A stretch of DNA of 64,000 nt from Costus lasius (Eukaryota > Streptophyta > Magnoliopsida > Zingiberales > Costaceae), in NCBI GenBank assembly GCA_027563935.2, contig CM050448.1, positions 119,405,493-119,469,492 on the forward strand. The letters run 5' to 3'. How positions within the stretch are numbered: position 1 is the stretch's first letter; the number at the start of each line of letters is the position of its first letter. The notes beneath the pieces were generated by a model. The model searched no databases, was not told where the DNA came from, and worked only from the letters and a program-made list of their open reading frames with translations. The position numbers and the translations under genes are program-made. Shown piece by piece: positions 22,015 through 31,787 of the stretch.

Positions 22015-23288
22015 GAAATCTTATTGGTGCTATCAGTATCATGTGTCATGGCATATACTGGTGCAATAATGGACAATACATTGCTATAGACTGATATTTA
22101 AAACCTTGAGGGCGGGAGTCAAGTTTTTCATGGATTAGTAGTAAATTTTTAAGTTATAGCTTGTATTCATGTAAAAGCCTAAACATATGATTTAAGTCTG
22201 TTGTAATAACAACTTTAATTAATAAATTATTGGTTACTTCTACCTGGTATCTCCCTCTTTGCTATCTTGATTCTCTTATACTCCTCTCCATTTTCTATTC
22301 AACTTGGTATTAGACCAGAAATTGTACCTCATCTACTAACCATTAAGTCACACTACAACATTGCCCTCACACTTCATTACTAACACCGTTATAGTCCCTT
22401 ATCCGGTCATATACTACAGCATCCGCTCCTACTCTTATGATCACAATTTGTAAGCATTGTCTCACTTGCACCTCTGTTGTCATCTCCAATCCATGCACCT
22501 CCTCTTCTTGTCTTCCTTGTTTTGCATCAAGTTGCTAAAATGATAAGTATAACACTTAGAATGGATAGACAAGGGTAAATGGCTATGTTGGAAGATATGA
22601 AAGTCAGAACACATGGCAAGATGAATATGAGAATACGACTACGACAACACCTTATTGGAAACATCATTAGACCTATCAAATATCATAAAATTTGACATTA
22701 TTATATTTCATTTTTAGCTATTTTACTTTTTATATTTTGTGTTATAGTTGTTGCGATTTATCCATTTGCATCATTAAGCAAACATCATATACCATTCTTG
22801 TATTTAATACAATATCCATCATGTCTTCTATTTCAACTATCTACCAAAATGATTTTGAGGGCTTTCTTCCTTCCGTTGTCGTTGACAATTTTATCATTGG
22901 TGATGATTGACAAATCTGCCATAATTCCTAAGGTTTCATCTTACTTTTGTTGTCATTACAATAAGTTATTTGATAATAACTTCAGAATTAGTTCTCAACA
23001 GTTAGATATGGACGTCAAGAAGTAGGACTTGTTAAAGTATCATTATCTATTTGTGACTAATCTTTGTTTTATGTTTAATCCCCTGCGGATTGCTGTATCA
23101 TTAGATGCATATATATACATTTATCTCTTAGTTTACCATGATAGTTTGCATATCAAAGGGCTCATCAGTTTGGTGTGTTCTTAACATCTATTATTTTAAT
23201 TTCAGCTCTGGCCTTTTGTTTTGTTCTTTTGGTCTATTCGGCTTTATCAATTAGCAAGAGGTTTCTTCTGAAGTTCAAGATTGATTGA
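12838..23288 (+). CDS. PhoD-like metallophosphatase, nine exons, 463 residues
   Basis: Exons: 12838-13008, 13140-13367, 14114-14235, 14564-14624, 14994-15134, 18791-18898, 19905-20133, 20481-20729, 23206-23288, all in phase. The product has an N-terminal signal peptide (hydrophobic core about residues 18-33), then PhoD-family metal-site motifs: FGSCSNQ near residue 47, LGDNIYGD (D76, N77), GTWDDHDFG (residues 136-144), and SGDVHFGE (residues 285-292, with the metal-binding His 289). Bacterial PhoD enzymes are calcium/iron-dependent phosphodiesterase/phosphatases; plant members are secretory-pathway proteins whose substrates are poorly known. The last 40 residues form a hydrophobic segment (about 427-455) followed by [10 protein letters not shown], so the enzyme is probably membrane-anchored with a short basic tail. 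All donors are GT except exon 6, which uses GC. Introns 5 and 8 are large because of transposon insertions. The start chosen gives the clean signal peptide. Confidence 0.88.
13905..14027. repeat. Tandem duplication of about 62 bp in PhoD-like intron 2
   Basis: The block starting TATCAGTGTTTTTAG and ending TTAGCATCTCTTCTAA occurs twice in a row with a few substitutions. It lies fully within an intron and has no coding meaning. Confidence 0.85.
15850..17487. mobile_element. Non-autonomous hAT element in PhoD-like intron 5
   Basis: Perfect 12-bp terminal inverted repeats TAGAGGTGGCCA and a perfect 8-bp target duplication GTTGTAAT (15842-15849 and 17488-17495) define a hAT element of 1638 bp. 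Both subterminal regions are GC-rich with many GGGCCGGGC and CGGCACGG blocks; the middle is AT-rich. No hAT transposase is present, but a 124-residue frame with a RING-H2-like end is (16568-16942). The insertion lies in the intron between PhoD-like exons 5 and 6 and does not touch splice sites. Confidence 0.93.
16568..16942 (+). CDS. Degenerate RING-H2-like frame inside the hAT element
   Basis: A 124-residue frame: acidic linker (residues 28-70), then a C-terminal half that follows the plant RING-H2 (ATL-like) ubiquitin-ligase pattern: CAIC, spacer, HIFH, RRWL and a final CSLCR. Two zinc ligands are missing: the Cys expected two residues before HIFH is Phe, and the Cys after the FH is Tyr (FHSSYL). 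It is therefore unlikely to fold as a working E3 ligase. The upstream 5' part may continue in other frames. The most likely origin is a host RING gene fragment captured by the transposon. It has no introns and no recognisable leader, so expression is uncertain. Confidence 0.5.
   Translation: MFEEHFIHLSDHARQEFLASPFPSGVGIEIEVEDFEINDSEEDNDTINDEPEQYIETNQAQKSLEFFIIEEGGRAENMECAICIEKMEHGEQVCLTQFLHIFHSSYLRRWLRVNYLCSLCRQLI
20982..21229. mobile_element. Tourist-like MITE in PhoD-like intron 8
   Basis: The 248-bp element starts GGCCGTGTATACAAGG, and the complement of its right end reads GGCCGTATATACAAGA. A TTA target duplication flanks it (20979-20981 and 21230-21232), which is the PIF/Harbinger signature. 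The left half is purine-rich and the right half pyrimidine-rich, so the whole element can fold back on itself. It has no coding capacity. Confidence 0.85.
21967..22012. repeat. (TA)n microsatellite in PhoD-like intron 8
   Basis: A long uninterrupted TA run, probably length-variable, far from the splice sites. Confidence 0.95.
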
Positions 23289-23749
23289 TGACGCAAACAG
23301 CAAAACACAAAAGAACCACTCAACTTGCACCTGGAGCTTGTTGGTCAATCAATCTTGCAACCTGAAATACTGGAGGCCTCTCGTGCATCCTCATCTTCTG
23401 TATAGGACGTAATTTGATATGGACTCTAACATCAGTGAATTGTTTGTATTATTCTACTTAATTTCAAGTTCATTTCTGATAACTTGTTATAGGCTTGCTT
23501 CAGAACTTCCAACCTTGCTTGTTGGATTTATTCATTGATTGGAAGTAAAAACATGTCAATTCAGCAAAAAAAAATACTAGTGTGGAAAATCTGGCCTTAT
23601 CTATGGCCAATGGGATCTGATACCTTCTTTTTGAGGTTGTCATAATTATGGTCGTCAAGGAATGTTTCGGCATTTTTTGTAATGGTAAGTCTGTTCTGGC
23701 ATCAAGAATATACGCAATCACATGTAATCAGAGACTTCAATATGCATGT

Positions 23750-24095
23750 GTTGGGAGTACGATTCCTCATTTCTCGGGCTGTCATTCTTAAATTTTATTT
23801 TAATTTATTTTTTAATTTTTTTAAGAAATGATCTACGCATTTTAAGTTATCTAATGGTATTAATATTGGGGTAGTTTAGATTATACACAATAAAAAATTA
23901 TCTTAAATATTATTGTATAAAAGACAAAAAAAATTTTACTATATAAAAATATTTAAAGTAATTTTTTATTATGTATAATTTAAATTACCTCAATATTGAC
24001 ACCATTAGATAGCTTAAAATATGTATATTATTTTTTAAAAAATTAAAAAAAACTTTTAAAACAAAATTTAAGAGTGACAACCGAGAATTTATCGG
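23750..24095. mobile_element. AT-rich fold-back MITE, copy 1
   Basis: The left half (TTCTCGGGCTGTCATTC, then ATCTAATGGTATTAATATTG) is mirrored by the right half (CAATATTGACACCATTAGAT, then GAGTGACAACCGAGAA). The element is one long imperfect hairpin. A second copy with related sequence and ends lies at 41912-42240. No target duplication is clear, so superfamily is not assigned. Confidence 0.75.
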
Positions 24096-24377
24096 CTGCC
24101 TCCGGATTCGTGCTCGTGTGTTGGTGCTTTCAGATGAAATTCTGAAAAGCATCAACAGAAAAGAAATAAGAACGTTTCAGTTCTAATGCTAAAGCTTAAG
24201 ACACAGTACTTCAAAGCAGATAGGATTCATAGTTCACAAAAGTTTGTAGAACTTTTAACTACAATAATCCATGCTCATGCTAACTCTTGCTTGAGGCACT
24301 GTCCACATGAAGCTAGTGCACCTGCTCCTTAGTACACTGTGCTTGACTTGACGGATGGATGGTATTTAGTGTGCATA

Positions 24378-24644
24378 TTAAAGAGTGAGCATCTTGTTTG
24401 ATGACTTGAACCTAATAGGATGGCAAGCCACGGAGCAGAACACAACTTTCTTCCTCAACCTGTTGAGCAGCTGCATCTTCTGCTCACTCCACTGGAGCAG
24501 AGCTGTGAGCCTGCTCTTCAGCAAATTGGGCGATGCCACTGCCTCCACTTCTTCCCCCCACTGCAGAGGGTAGCTCCTCAGGAACACCCTCCTGTTGGTG
24601 TACTCCTCGTGTCTGAGTCTCCTTGCTTTCACCCCACCCTCCAT
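24378..24644 (-). CDS. Small uncharacterised protein, 88 residues
   Basis: An intronless frame on the minus strand starting MEGGVKARRLRHEEY. The EEYTNRRVFLRSYPLQW core looks like a conserved motif, followed by an amphipathic helix with Leu/Lys/Arg (about residues 45-68) and a Cys-containing tail. It is basic and has no signal peptide or membrane segment. GC content rises sharply here compared with the AT-rich surroundings, and codon use is gene-like (many third-position G/C), supporting a real small gene. I do not recognise a function. An in-frame ATG-like start slightly upstream is less convincing than the one at 24644. Confidence 0.55.
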   Translation of the reverse strand: MEGGVKARRLRHEEYTNRRVFLRSYPLQWGEEVEAVASPNLLKSRLTALLQWSEQKMQLLNRLRKKVVFCSVACHPIRFKSSNKMLTL

Positions 24645-24659
24645 CTTCTTTGACAAAGC

Positions 24660-27600
24660 CGAGGAAGATGGAAGGACCAGAGGAAGTGCTCAGCCTTGGT
24701 CTCTGTTCTAATACATGGCAGTGTCCATCGTTCTTTCTTTATTTTATTTTCCCTATGTTTGGATGAAGAAAACAAACAGGAGTGCTGCGATTTTTTTATG
24801 TCCACCTATGCTTGGTTTAAACCGACCAAGCCTAGAAGAAAGCTACATTCCTCAACCTGTATTATCTTTTCAGCCAGAATTATGCTTTCATTTACCATGT
24901 TATGAAGAATATACTGTGCGGAGCAAGAGACTCTTCAGCTGCTTCTTTTGCATCTCACACAGCTTTAGTAGGTGTAGTCGTGTAGAGGCGTAGGGTGAAA
25001 TTGCCCTCGTCCCCTATAATTTGTAGCAGAGCTGGGCTTTTCTCTCAAATCTCAGAGAGCAAGAGTTCATAATGTAGCTAGGTTTTTTTTAGCATGCTTT
25101 AATCTAGACGTCAGTATAATCTACATTTTCATCTCTGTTTTCTTGCTCACCTTTTTTCTCTCTCAATACAATATAGCCAAAAAATATTATGAATAATTTT
25201 AATTTTTTAACTAAAACACGCAAGTGCCCAATTTTGACTCTACCGAGTTGGCAAATAGTTCTTACTATGATCTGCATGGCATGGATTGTGCGAGTACTAC
25301 ATCAAAGTTTTCATTTCACAACTTCAGATGAAGTGCATTCTGTTTTTAGCTAGCGAATATACAACTTGAATTTTTTTTTTTTACCTGTTGAATCGGATCC
25401 CTGCAGCTTCCTCGTGACAGTAAACCAATTAATCTCTACAGTCTTTAGTCTGAATCAAACACTTTTAAATTCCATCTCCCTGTGTACAGCTGCAGAATAT
25501 GAAGAGTAATATGGCAAAAGGGTGATGATATGCGCACTCGAGAGATTTAGGTTTACAGGATCATCCACCCAATGGTGTGATTTGTGCATAATTGTGAACT
25601 GGTATGGTTTGCGTTGATTGTCAGGTGTTTTTGCATTTGTCATCCCTAAAAGGTGAACATAATAATTGGGTAACAGCAAAACAACTGAGGCCATGACCTT
25701 GTAGTTTGCAATCTACTCCAAATCAAACTCTCAAGATTCACGTTTATTGATGTCTTGGAGAACAGAACAGTAAGGTAAATGCACGACAATCCAAGTTGGC
25801 ACACAATAACTACGAGTTTCTTCATGTTTCTGTCAAAAAAAAAAAAAATGAGGCAAGGCTTCAGCTGGCGGTGGCAGATTGGTACTCTTGCTTCTTGGAT
25901 GGTTGAGTGCCTTCTTCAATCTGGGTGGGTCTACATTACAGGTTTCACGAGTCTCTTTCCTCTCCTCTTCTGATCGTTTTATGGACGACAAAACTGTAAG
26001 ACATTGTATTTCTTCAAAAAAAAAAAGAGAGAAACAAGTAAATATTCATTCAAATGCTTAGAAACATGAAAATTTATTTATACCAAACTCTGTTTGGCAT
26101 GAAATTCTCAAGCAAGAAGTGCCCCGTCTGGACATCTGACAATTGTCAACGTTCATGAAAAGCATAGGGAAAGGTTAATTGATTATCTCTCACAAATACT
26201 CGAGCTCAAATTTCTATCAATCACAGCATAGTCAACTACACAGATAAAACAGAATTGACTACTGATGTCGGGCGTCCATTACTCTTCAGATATTTCTCTC
26301 ATGGAACTATGTAAATGCCTATATTTCAACATGCTAACTCAAATAACTATTAAGATGGCGCAATGGAAACTATCGCAGGGGATAAACAAGAACTGCCCCA
26401 TCTATGGAGAACTAGTAGAAGCAATTCACAGGCTAAAGATGTAGAAGATTCCATGGAAGAGACAGATTTGGCGAGGCTGTGATGCTATGTGAGGGTGTCT
26501 CTCATCTTGCATCTCCTGTGGTCAAAAGATAAATCTGATCAAAAGGCACGCTTACCTCTCATCACGGCATGCTAATCTGAAATTAGTTAAAAGCCACAGG
26601 TCGGATCAAGTTTGAGATGGAATAATACACAAGAAGTCATGAAAAAAGGCAAGCAAATTGCAAGAACTCACAAAATGTTCAATTCCTTTTCACATAAATT
26701 GACTAGTAAAGTCTAATTTAACAGAGGATACATGAACAATATGTCAGGAAGATGAATATTAGTTGCATTTCAGAAATTTGTCACATAATTTATGTTGATG
26801 ATGTGCCACTGTGCAGACTGCAATTGTAACTCGTAACGTCAGTGGTACACCAAAATGTATTAGATCATGCAGCAACAATAATATGCCTACAAGAGTTGTT
26901 CTAACATCTTCATCAGCAATAAGAGTAACAGAAGATATCAACACCAGACGATCAATGGATGAGCCATTGTGGATCTCTGTTGAACTTTCTCAAAGGTTGC
27001 AGGTAAGCCACCATTACTAATCACATGTCTTCCCTCATTCAATAACTTTAAATTTGTTACCCAGATAGTAATGAGAATCTTGAGAGAACCTCACAGCTTA
27101 GCTACAAGATCCTTTCCTGCCATTACTCTGTTGAACATAAACTACTAGATTTAGAAAAATCATTAGTACCACACTGAAAAGCTCACATGTTTGTTCACTT
27201 AGCCACTGGAGCTGTGTATGCCCTAGTGAAAGTTTATCATGGAACGCAACTTGGGAATTTGCAAATGAGAGAAGACAAACCTTGTTATCATTCATTGTCT
27301 AACAGTTTCTGATGTCATGGGCCTACTTCAAGGTACTTCAAAAGCTGAACCTGATCATCCTTTCAGTTTGTCTTATCTATAGAAAGCATACTTGGAAGGA
27401 ACTAGAAACCTTCTCTTCAGCCTTCTGGAAGTACTTGAGTCTTATACATGAACTAATATGCAGGAGGAGGATACAAATTCTCAGCTTAAGGCAGAATGGG
27501 CTACATTCACATGATGATGTCACCCGCTGCCTCATTTGGGTGGGGAGAAAGGGAGTCCTGCATTCAATGGGGATTCAAGACCGTGCCCCAAGGAGAGTTG

Positions 27601-28838
27601 GGGGGTAGAGAGAGGAGAGAAAATATAATAATTCAGTTAATTAATATCATAAAGTAATATACTATAAGAACTCACTAGGTATTTATAAGACACAATAACT
27701 ACCAAATTAAAACCTCATAATTACTCCGCTAACACTTGACATAATGATTGACATTGCATCATTCAACTAATTCACATCATAAGCTAATATATTACAAGTA
27801 CTCAAACCCTTAATTACATTTTTATAAGCCATAATAAACACAAACTAAAAAGTAACAAGTAATCCATAAATTAATATTTCTAGTGTGATAATTGAAACTG
27901 CATCACATAGGTTAAGGAAAAAGAAGATATGGGAAAAAATTGATGTGCACAAATCATTTTTGAGAATTATATACAAGACCTTCCTTAATTCACTTATGAT
28001 GTTCAAGTTTCAAAATGACTATGGTGAGATCAAGGAATCAAAAACCGTTTCGTATCGGGAGGTACAAATAATTTGTACCAGTCTGAGCATAGACATGTAG
28101 TAGAACATTAGAGCAGAGTGGAACGAGCAGAGAAAAAGAGAAGAAGAGAAGAGGGGGACGGGGAGGAAACATATTCAGCTGTTATGCGCTTGATGGAGCA
28201 CACCATAGCAAGTAAACAATGGAGAAGAGGAGGAGAGGAGGAAACTTCCGCTGTCCCACCACTATCACGTTGGAGAGGATGAGAAGGGAAGGAGAAGTGG
28301 AGAGGCGCTTCCACTTCCACTTCTTTTGTCCGTTCGTTTGCCTATGTCTATGTAACAGGCTGGTATCGCCCATCTGATTGGTATGTATCAGTCCGAGCGT
28401 GGACTAGTACATACCTTTGGAACAAAATTTTAATCTTGGGTGAGATACCCATTTATCAATTCAACACATCCAAAGTTTAGGATTTGGGGTTCAAATTTGA
28501 AGGCGTTGAAGAGATGTTTTGAAGATGTAAGTACTTATCTTGTTACTCAAAATAAGATTCAAAACGTAGAAAACATATTTCTATTTTAGAAGTTTGATAA
28601 TAGGACATAAATCCATGTTTGACATTACTTATAACTTATGACATTATGTCTGTAAATTCAATTTTATCAGAACTTCGGTAAAATTAATTAAGCCTCCAAT
28701 AATGTGCTACGGCAGATGCATTGGACCACACAAGTTATAATTCTCGGGTGTGCGCAAACCAATCATTTCAAAGTATTGGTAAATATCATTAACAGGGAAC
28801 AAAGTGAAGCTGAAAATACCAATTAGCTGTGGAAGAGA
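24660..28838. other. Intergenic, no gene seen
   Basis: Several short open frames exist but none shows codon bias, splice support or a recognisable domain. 27630-27860 contains two diverged copies of an AT-rich block (CATAAAGTAATATACTATAAG versus CATAAGCTAATATATTACAAG). 28040-28430 carries GGTATGTATCAGTCCGAGC-type sequence of a dispersed repeat. Confidence 0.5.
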
Positions 28839-30086
28839 TCAAAAGGGCCCCTGTGTGTTCTTTTTCCCGAAGATGATCTCCCAAATTGTAGGCGAGAATG
28901 GCCCTTTCTTGTTCAAATGCTCTCTGACGGCTTTCTCATCAAGAATAAGACCTCTCTCCAGCAACCTTGTCAAAACATTTTTAGCTTCCTCCACACCCTT
29001 GTCTTTAATGAAGCCATCCACTAAATCAATTAAAGTAGCTGCGCTTGGTGAATGCCCATCCAACATTTCCAAGCAGAATTCAACTGAATCCTCCAATTTC
29101 TTCCCTTTGCACAAGCCCTGAATGATTACCTTGTAGCTATATGCATTTGGTGTGATTCCATTCTTCTGCATCTTCCAGAAGATCCTCTTGGCATCATCAA
29201 ATTTTGTTGCTTTGAGAAATCCTTCCACAACAGCAGTGTAAATCACAACTTCGGGTATGGTTCCTTTCTCCCGCATTAATCCAAACAGCTTCATGGCTTC
29301 TTGAACCAGCCCATCCTTACAAAGTCCGTCGAGCATGGCAACAGCATTAGGTATGAGCCCAGTCTCCTTCATCTTCTTGAATATCTCGTCGGCATCTTCT
29401 GGTGGTCCTTCCTGTTCAGGCAACTCCGTCGAAGCTGAATGTTTTTTGTTGCCATCCTCCATCTTGGGGTGGCCACCTTCACCAAAATTAAATTTTTGCG
29501 CCAGTGCAATATCCAATTCTTCTCTCCTGTCACCACCGGCAGATCGTGATCGTGATCTCGTTTGTGAAGTCCCAAAGTCGTCCATATAGTCTCGGCCAGA
29601 ATCCTTGAATGACGACTGCCGAGACCGACCAAAATCCTCTCTTGGAGGGCCTCCCCTTGCGGATCTGCTGGGGGAACGCCCGCGGTGACCTCCACCCGGC
29701 CTGCCAAATTCATCATCGCCCGAGTTGAAGTCAGGGAAAAGATCACCTGAAGCGTCATCGATTCCGTTGTCCCCTTGCATAGGCGGCTCCTTTCGGCTTT
29801 GCTGGACTCCGTGCAATGTTGACCTAGCAGAGGGTCGATTCAGAGGCGCTTCCTGGTGCGCTCTTTGCTGATCCTCGTGGCCGTCATCCCCGAAATTGAG
29901 ACTTCGAAGGAAAACATCCTCGGAGTTGTCGTCTCTATGCTTCTCGCCGCTCGTCAGCCTGCCAGCGTCGTTACCAGTACTGAAGCCGATCGCCGGGACA
30001 CATCGCCCCAAGATTGAAGCTTTAGGAAGATGGCAAACTTGCCTTGAGAATTTGGATAAGATAAGCTTGGACACCGTAGTTCGCAT
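28839..30086 (-). CDS. Organelle-targeted pentatricopeptide repeat (PPR) protein, 415 residues, single exon
   Basis: An intronless frame with a mitochondrial-type N-terminus (residues 1-40: Arg, Ser and Lys without acids) followed by a long low-complexity linker (about 45-225) rich in Gly, Asp, Ser and Arg, including an RS-like patch (GRSPSRSARG and TRSRSRSAG). Four to five P-class PPR motifs lie at about residues 229-385; examples are the stretches ending GLIPN, GTIPE, GITPN and GHSPS. The tail KKGPFSPTIWEIIFGKK is unusual for PPRs and probably conserved. PPR proteins bind organellar RNA; four or five motifs would recognise only a short site, so it may work with partners. The linker repeats an NFGD/NSGD/NFGE motif three times (residues 64, 121, 200). 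The intronless structure is normal for plant PPRs. The mTERF pseudogene lies head to head 0.7 kb away. Confidence 0.88.
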   Translation of the reverse strand: MRTTVSKLILSKFSRQVCHLPKASILGRCVPAIGFSTGNDAGRLTSGEKHRDDNSEDVFLRSLNFGDDGHEDQQRAHQEAPLNRPSARSTLHGVQQSRKEPPMQGDNGIDDASGDLFPDFNSGDDEFGRPGGGHRGRSPSRSARGGPPREDFGRSRQSSFKDSGRDYMDDFGTSQTRSRSRSAGGDRREELDIALAQKFNFGEGGHPKMEDGNKKHSASTELPEQEGPPEDADEIFKKMKETGLIPNAVAMLDGLCKDGLVQEAMKLFGLMREKGTIPEVVIYTAVVEGFLKATKFDDAKRIFWKMQKNGITPNAYSYKVIIQGLCKGKKLEDSVEFCLEMLDGHSPSAATLIDLVDGFIKDKGVEEAKNVLTRLLERGLILDEKAVREHLNKKGPFSPTIWEIIFGKKNTQGPF

Positions 30087-30813
30087 GACTGATTGCTAAT
30101 GCGAGTGCAAGGAGACGACGAAAAGCAGATGGCTCCGAGGGTTTTTCAAGGTTTGAGCTAGGGTTTTGAGGTAGCATAAACGAGAGCAATATTTTTTTTA
30201 TTCATACACTCACTCAGTAACCCACAAAGATACCTGTATATTAGAGAAGAACGATAGCGGGGCCTACTTATAAATATTTAAGGGAGACTAGTCGCGAAGG
30301 CTCGTAACAACGCGGTGATGTATATAAATCTAAAAGCCCCTACGGTCCCGTCTCCGGCCTCCTGTTCGCCACTGGGTCTATTTGGGATAAGAGTTCTTCG
30401 TCCTTTACCCTGGGCGGGGGACGAATTCAGCACAAACCTAGGTTCTTGACATGATCCGATTGGGGTAAATGTTTCTGATCTGAAAAACGAGGTAAGCAGC
30501 TTTCTGTTCCACGGATTTTTTGCTCCAAATGGCCAAGTTTTAGTGCGACGTAGGACGAATGTTGATGTTGCTCGTAGCTATGCTCATGATGTTTTGATTC
30601 AAGTCCAGTTTTGCACCTTCTCGAGAGAATTATAGGTGTAGACCAAGAATTCGTAGTCTAATTTGAACTTTGGAAGAGAGAAGTACATAGGACGAATTTA
30701 AGCAGCTATGACGTAGATCCCTCATTATATCATGTTACCAACTTGTTCCAGTTTTCTGGATCTTTCTCAGATTCACGAATTTAAACTTGTAGAATTCATT
30801 GTTTTTAGGAAGG

Positions 30814-31787
30814 ATGGATGGAAGCACGGACAACAAGCTCAACATTGTTGAGTTCTTCAAGGTAAAAGGATTCGATGACAAAAAAATTAACAGAATGCTC
30901 CGGAGATGCAATCGTCTGGAATGCATTGAAAAGAAGAGAGCTAGTGAGAACTGGGATTACCTGGAAAGCATTGGTGTTCAGAAGAGAAAACTTCCTTATG
31001 TTGTTTCCAAGTGCCCCAAGTTCCTCACTCTCATCTTGAATCAGAAGCTTGTTCCCACTATACAGTGCTTTGCGATCTTGACGTCAAATCATTAAATTTC
31101 CACACATTCTCGCGCACAGTGTAGAGAGCAAGCTGTGCCCATTGCTAGGTTTTCTTGCAGGCACTAGGAGTCTCAGATAGGCAGGCAGGTAAGATGCCCT
31201 TGTTAAATCCTAGGCTCATCAGCTTCATCATTGAGACGAAATTCACTCAGTTTACTGATTTCCTCGCAAGCATTGGACTCAATAAGGAGGATTTGATTGG
31301 TAAAACTCTAGTGAAAAATCCATTCTTGGTAAGTTATAGTGTAGAGAATTGGCTACGGCTGACAATGGAATTCCTCAAGTCAATAGGCTTATATTAGCTG
31401 AATTTGCAAAGGATGGTCTGGAATTTCCCTCGAGTATTTTGTAGGGATCTAGATAGGTCCCTTAGACCTATTTTAGAATTCTTGAAGAGATATGGGTTTG
31501 ACAATAAGCAAATTGCAGCTATTGTTTCTGTGTACCCCCCTGTTCTAATCAAGAGTGTCAACAAATCTGTGGAACCCAAAATCAGATTCTTGGTTGAAGA
31601 AATAGGGAAGTGAATCAATGAGATAACTGATTATCCAGAGTTCTTTCGGCACAGAACAAAGAATTGCCTGGAATTTTGACAGAATCTGATGAAACAAAAG
31701 AAAATACACTGTAGTTTGAGTAAAATGCTTAGCTGCAATCAGAAGAAGTTCATTACCAAGAATGGCTTAGTTGTAGGCACCTCTTGA
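30814..31787 (+). pseudogene. Broken mTERF-family gene, mTERF6-like
   Basis: The sequence can be followed from a native-looking start (MDGSTDNKLN) through repeated mTERF helices: FFKVKGFDDKKI, LPYVVSKCPKFLTL, KFPHILAHSVESKLCPLL, LVKNPFLVSYS, LKRYGFDNKQIAAIV and EITDYPEFFRH, to an end like CSLSKMLSCNQKKF. mTERF proteins bind nucleic acid in chloroplasts and mitochondria; the order and wording of the motifs fit the plant mTERF6 type. It is broken by a deletion and frame change near 31085-31095, another one-base shift near 31153, and in-frame stops at 31395 (TAG), 31611 (TGA) and 31677 (TGA). It has no introns, so it may be a retrocopy, or the parent may itself be intronless. No poly-A tail was obvious. 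Confidence 0.85.
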
